In this document: piece after piece, positions 59,665 through 64,000 of the stretch
How the letters are laid out: each line of letters begins with the position of its first letter
Position numbering within the stretch: the first letter of the stretch is position 1
NCBI GenBank assembly: GCA_016946835.1
Contig: JACVTC010000133.1
Coordinates: 377,001-441,000, forward strand
Direction of reading: 5' to 3'
DNA: 64,000 nucleotides
Source: Neocallimastix lanati (nom. inval.)
Taxonomy: Eukaryota; Neocallimastigomycota; Neocallimastigomycetes; Neocallimastigales; Neocallimastigaceae
The notes under the pieces: model-generated
What the model saw: only the letters and a program-made list of their open reading frames with translations
Told to the model about the DNA's origin: nothing
Database searches by the model: none
Program-made: the position numbers and the translations under genes

Positions 59665-60321
59665 ATGAAAACTTTCTATCTTTTATTAATTTCTGGAATC
59701 TGCGCCTTAGTTAGTGCAGCTGGTCCAAAAGGAGCTCAACTTAAAGATGGTTGGTATTTTATTAAAAACCCAGAATCAGGAAAGTATCTTCAAGTATCAG
59801 CTGCAAAAGATGCAAGCTCCGCTGGTAATGTTGTAATTTCAACTGGAACCAAAGACAATGGTCAAAAGTGGAAACTTACCAATGTTAGCAATGGTTTAGT
59901 TACTTTAACATCATCACTTGGTAATTATAATATTGATGTTGCTAATGGAAAAGATTCTAATGGTAATAATATTATATTATATAATTCTTATGGTGGTGAA
60001 CCGCAACAATTCATGATTTTAAAAACTTCCCAAAAAAATGTTTATACTATTGGTACAAAAGTAAGTAACTTCGATAAAGCTTTTGATATTGAAAATGGAA
60101 GATCAACTGATGGCACAAATGTTTTACAATGGACTAATGAAATGAAACCTAACCAACTTTGGATGTTTGAAAAAGCCGATGGCGGTGATGATGCAGCTTG
60201 CTGGTCTACTGCTCAAGGATATCCATGTTGTTCTGAATGTCAAGACCCAATTTATGAAGATGATGATGGTAAATGGGGTGTTGAAGATAATGACTGGTGT
60301 GGTATTTCCACTAACTGTTAA
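59665..60321 (+). CDS. Secreted ricin-type beta-trefoil lectin with dockerin
   Basis: Intronless 218-residue frame, ATG to TAA. Residues 1-19 are a signal peptide ([19 protein letters not shown]). Residues about 22-172 form a ricin-B-type carbohydrate-binding domain with three subdomains, marked by [47 protein letters not shown] and NQLWMFE (Q-x-W/F signature). Residues about 177-218 are one fungal dockerin ([14 protein letters not shown] ... [13 protein letters not shown] ... C). It should bind polysaccharide and plug into the extracellular cellulosome through scaffoldin cohesins. There is no catalytic domain, so it is a targeting or structural subunit. Codon use is markedly more GC-balanced than in its neighbours, as in a highly expressed gene. 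Confidence 0.95.
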   Translation: MKTFYLLLISGICALVSAAGPKGAQLKDGWYFIKNPESGKYLQVSAAKDASSAGNVVISTGTKDNGQKWKLTNVSNGLVTLTSSLGNYNIDVANGKDSNGNNIILYNSYGGEPQQFMILKTSQKNVYTIGTKVSNFDKAFDIENGRSTDGTNVLQWTNEMKPNQLWMFEKADGGDDAACWSTAQGYPCCSECQDPIYEDDDGKWGVEDNDWCGISTNC

Positions 60322-61542
60322 TAAATAGATGTTTATAATATAAATATAAATGAAATGAATATTAAATATTTACATTAATTTTATTTAAAAAAATTAATAT
60401 GTATGTATATATAAAAACAAAATAATAAATAGAATATAATAAAAACATTTTAAATTTTATTAATCAGGAATGTAAAAAAAAGAAGCATATTATAATTTTG
60501 TTATTATAATAGAAATATATATAAAATTATATAAGTTTTAAGAATTTAACAAAAATAAATTGAGAAATAATAAATAAATAAAAAAAATTATAATAAAAAA
60601 AATAATTTACAAAAATAAAATATAAATTAAATAGCATAAATGAATATAATGATAAATTTATATAATTATAATAAAGAATAAATTGTTAAAATTTTTTTAA
60701 AATACGAAAAATATATTCTAAAAATTTTGGATTGGTAAATAAATTAAATATGTACCATATTTAATTTATTTGTTAGTTGTTAATTTTTTTATTTAGAATA
60801 ATAAAATTTAAATCTATTATTGTTTATTATTAATTGGTTCATTTTTCTATTGTAATTAATACATTTTATCTATTTATATATTTATTTACGTATTTATTTA
60901 TTTATATATTTATTTACGTATTAATTTATTTATTTATTTATTTATTTATTTATACTTTCATGTATATATTCATTAATTTATATTTATTTATTTATTTATT
61001 GTATTGTATTGTATTTAAACGTGTTTATTTTCATTTAATATGTTTTATTATTAATTTATTTTATTTTCCTTAATACAGTATTAAACATTCCATTGTTAAA
61101 TTATTTTTTATATAATTAATAGAGAAATTTTTTATTTAATATGTACATAATACTATTCTTAATCACCAAAGTAACATAAACTAGATACTATTCCTCATAA
61201 TGATTCCTTATATAATTATATTTATTAGGATTATATTAATAATAATTAAATTTAATATTATAAATAATTCAAATATGTATTATAAAAACACAAATAATAA
61301 ATTACATATTATTTAATTTTATATTTTTTATTATTATAAATTCTTTAAATTTTGTTTCTTTTTCTTTTTTTTTTTTTTTAAAAAAAAAAATTATTATACT
61401 TTAAAATTTTATAATATTTTATAAATATATTTCTAATTTTTATTATGTTTTTATATTTTATTATATTTCTTTTTTATGGTACAAAATGTTAAAAAAAAAA
61501 AAATTTTTTTTCTAAATAATAAAAGCATTAGTAAAAAATAAA

Positions 61543-61596
<54 letters not shown>

Positions 61597-61900
61597 TTTT
61601 AATAATTATGAATTCTAGATATTAAAAATTAAAAATTCTAAATTATATACAATTGATATTTTTAATTTATTATTATAAATATTTATTAAAAAAAAAAAAA
61701 ATATGGAGCATAAAAATCTACTTTGGAATTTATTATTTTAATTATAATTAAAAATAATAAATTTGATGGTATCTTTTAATAAGATAAATAATATGATAGT
61801 AACTATTTATATAGAAGATATATATATGTTATAAGTATTAATTATTTTAAATATATTTTTTTAAATATATAAATATTAGCTGATTTATTAGAATAGGTTT
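60322..61900. other. A+T-rich spacer with long T run
   Basis: No gene seen. TTTA tetranucleotide tracts at 60870-61000 and an uninterrupted T run of 50 bases at 61545-61594. Confidence 0.75.
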
Positions 61901-63049
61901 TTATTTTTCTTTTTGATTTTTTAAATCATTAATAACAACTTCAATAATTTTTTCTTCAATATCATCAGCTTCTTTAAATAATTTTTCTTTTCTTTTAAAT
62001 TGATGAAATTTCAATATCCTTTATTTCTTTGCATTTTGAGAATAAATTACATTCACAACCAAATATACCAAAGAGTAATGACAAAATAGCCACACTTAAA
62101 AAATCTACATTAATACCAAAAAGTTCTGTTTCTTTGCTGTCTTTAACAGAATCTCTTACGATGGTCATAATTGAAACAAATAAAGCAGAACCAATACCCA
62201 TACGTAAAATTCTAAAAGAATTAAGAGTTGCAGATCCATATGCTGTTTTAGTATCTGGAACTTGTCTTATACCCCAAGTAATGACTGACATAGTTAAAAC
62301 GCCAACTGCAACACATCTCACAATATTAATGACGATAACTACCCAAATATTAATACTAACTGAGATAAAAAAGAGATTTAAGTTACTATGCGTTGAAAGT
62401 ATACCGGTAAAATAAATAAAGATTTAATACCAAATTTATCATAAATTTTACCAGCAAAAGGAATAACAACGGAAAGTGCTAATGATCCTGGCAAAACAGC
62501 TAAACCTGAAATAGTAGAAGTTCTTCCCATAACATCTTGGAATAATAATGGAAAAATTACAGCAGATCCCATTAAAATTAATTGAATAATAGCGGTTATG
62601 ATAATTGCAATAGTAAAATCTTTATGTTGGAAAACATGAAGATCTAAAAATGGAATATTAATATGTAATTGATGATAGGTGAAAAGGATACCAGCTATAA
62701 AACCAATAAGTAATACCATTAACACTTGATAATTAACAAATTTATGAAAACCAAAATTACCAATAGCTAAAGTGACTCCTCCGAATGTGATGCCACTTAG
62801 AATAAAAGAAATAATATTAAGGTGAACTTTATGATTTTCGATAACATCCTCAAATAAAAAAATAGTATAGATAAATGTAATGGCCATAATAGCAATAGAG
62901 AGAACAAAAATCATTCTCCACCCAACAGAATCTACTAATAAGTAAGAAGTTAAATGTATAATGATGGCCATAGTCAAATTAAAACCACTAGTTATGGAAC
63001 ATCTATTGACAACACAAGGTTGATTTTTTGGTATACACACATGGACCAA
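61901..63049 (-). pseudogene. Broken MFS exporter gene (DHA2/EmrB-QacA type)
   Basis: The minus strand encodes the C-terminal two thirds of a 14-helix drug:proton antiporter: GFNLTMAIIIHLTSYLL, DSVGWRMIFVLSI, FILSGITFGGVTLAIG, INIPFLDLHVFQHKDF, QDVMGRTSTISGLAVLPG, FAGKIYDKFGIKSLFIL. At about 62405 the frame shifts by one base (continuing GILSTHSNLNLFFISVS and CVAVGVLTMSVITWGIRQV). A second shift near 62010-62025 leads into FKRKEKLFKEADDIEEK and VVINDLKNQKEK, then TAA at 61901. The first four or so helices are absent upstream of 63049, where a LINE relic begins soon after. The sequence resembles bacterial (Firmicute-like) exporters, so it was probably acquired by transfer and then lost. Sequencing error is an alternative for the frameshifts but not for the missing N-terminus. 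Confidence 0.82.
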
Positions 63050-63149
63050 TGATAAAATGAAGGAATTTATTCATTCTAAATGAAAAAATTTAAGGAAAAT
63101 ATTTTGTCAGTAAAAAGAATTACTAAATTCAGTTATGATTTTTTTCAGG

Positions 63150-63830
63150 ATAAAAGTATACACTCCAAATTTCAACCACGGAAAATTTAAAAAGGTATTT
63201 GAAAAAGCAATATCAGGAGTTAAAATTTCATTTTACAGATGCTCCAAATGGAATCATAAGGTTTCTTTTCAGCATTTAAAACAAATTTAATACCTAATAA
63301 CACATACAATAATAAAATCTCAGCAAATCTCATTTCAACTAATTTAATAAATGTTATAAATAGTAATCATGAACTCAATGCTCCCAATATACCTAATCTT
63401 AATTCTCAAAAACCAATTTCACATTCTAACACAGGGAAGTTTTCTTTTTGTCTTAGTTAAAATACTAGTGGATGGAATTTTGTAAAAAGAGATAGTATTG
63501 AGTACTTCAATACGATTTTTAAACCACTATACCAATGTTTTCAGGAAACACGTAATGGTACCAAAGACGTTAGAAATCCTTGTAAAGTAACACTTCCCAA
63601 CTGCAAATATTTCCAGAAAAGAGTAGATTCAAATATTCCAGGTTGCGGAGGTTTATATCTTGAGTATCATGTCTTATGCCAAACAGTACTTGAAGATTAT
63701 TCCTATTCTTATCTTGTTTCTTTAACAGTATATAGTCTATGGAATCACTCTAAGTGTTCTGTAGGTAATGTGGGAATATAGACATATTTGGATCCAATTT
63801 TTTCTAGAAATATTTGTTGTTAGGAAAAGT
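63150..63830 (+). mobile_element. LINE (non-LTR retrotransposon) endonuclease relic
   Basis: The plus strand carries a damaged piece of a non-LTR retrotransposon ORF. A linker (NNTYNNKISANLISTNLIN, ELNAPNIPNLNSQKPISHS) precedes an apurinic-endonuclease-like start: FSFCLS, stop, NTSGWNFVKRDSIEYFN then IFKPLYQCFQETRNG, where QET would hold the metal-binding glutamate. It continues with VTLPNCKYFQKRVDSNIPG, GGLYLEYHVLCQTVLEDYS and YLVSLTVYSLWNHSKCSVG, stop. At least one frameshift and three stops are present. No reverse transcriptase is in the window. Family assignment rests on the endonuclease motif only. Confidence 0.65.
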
Positions 63831-63833
63831 TTA

Positions 63834-63866
<33 letters not shown>

Positions 63867-63867
63867 C

Positions 63868-64000
63868 AGCCACAATTATTTCGAATTTAATCTTTATTTA
63901 TTTATTCATTTATTAATCACATGAATATTTTTTTATTAAAAAAAAAAAAAACATTACAAAAAAAGTAAATATTATTTGTCCAATTAAATTATAACAATAT
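63868..64000 (+). repeat. Dispersed repeat family, copy 3 (cut by window end)
   Basis: Begins with the CCACAATTATTTCGAATTT block, then TTTATTTATTCATTTATTAATCACATGAATA and TAAATATTATTTGTCCAATTAAATTATAACAATAT, matching the first 130 bases or so of copy 1 (5190) and copy 2 (15450). It continues past the window. Confidence 0.8.

Overview
The window looks like nuclear DNA of an anaerobic gut fungus (Neocallimastigomycota; genus not determinable here). The base composition is extremely A+T rich, with long homopolymers and ATT/AAT microsatellites. Genes carry short GT-AG introns. The strongest marker is the cysteine-rich fungal dockerin (CBM10-like), which occurs four times in two secreted proteins: a CotH-kinase protein and a ricin-type lectin. 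Every intact coding region I can close ends in TAA.

Layout. 2-4363 (+): 3' part of an ankyrin-like gene built from 1410-bp tandem units. 6572-10109 (-): a three-exon Sen1-type helicase. 13164-14546 (+): a membrane acyltransferase 3 protein, bracketed by inverted arrays of a 52-bp minisatellite. 17960-22084 (-): a 1374-residue coiled-coil protein with a C-terminal zinc-binding motif. 28439-29869 (-): a CE2-like SGNH esterase whose start is unclear. 31791-32156 (-): a small secreted acidic protein. 36012-38657 (+): a three-exon secreted CotH protein with three dockerins. 40976-52485 (-): a gene I reconstruct as 37 exons encoding 12 tandem MATH domains. 55825-56175 (+): a small frame interrupted by TGA. 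57340-58640: ankyrin relics. 59665-60321 (+): a secreted ricin-type lectin with dockerin. 61901-63049 (-): a broken MFS drug-exporter gene. 63150-63830 (+): a LINE endonuclease relic. The spaces between are almost pure A+T, plus a few less A+T-rich islands that look like decayed mobile or gene sequence.

How the genes relate. The CotH-dockerin and lectin-dockerin proteins are predicted parts of the extracellular cellulosome; the CE2-like esterase is a carbohydrate deacetylase candidate but shows neither signal peptide nor dockerin. The helicase is a nuclear housekeeping enzyme. The acyltransferase and the MFS gene resemble bacterial families and may be horizontally acquired. The standout is the 12-MATH gene: eleven of twelve repeats use the same three-exon cassette with intron phases 1-2-1, and the whole model stays in frame over 6414 coding bases.
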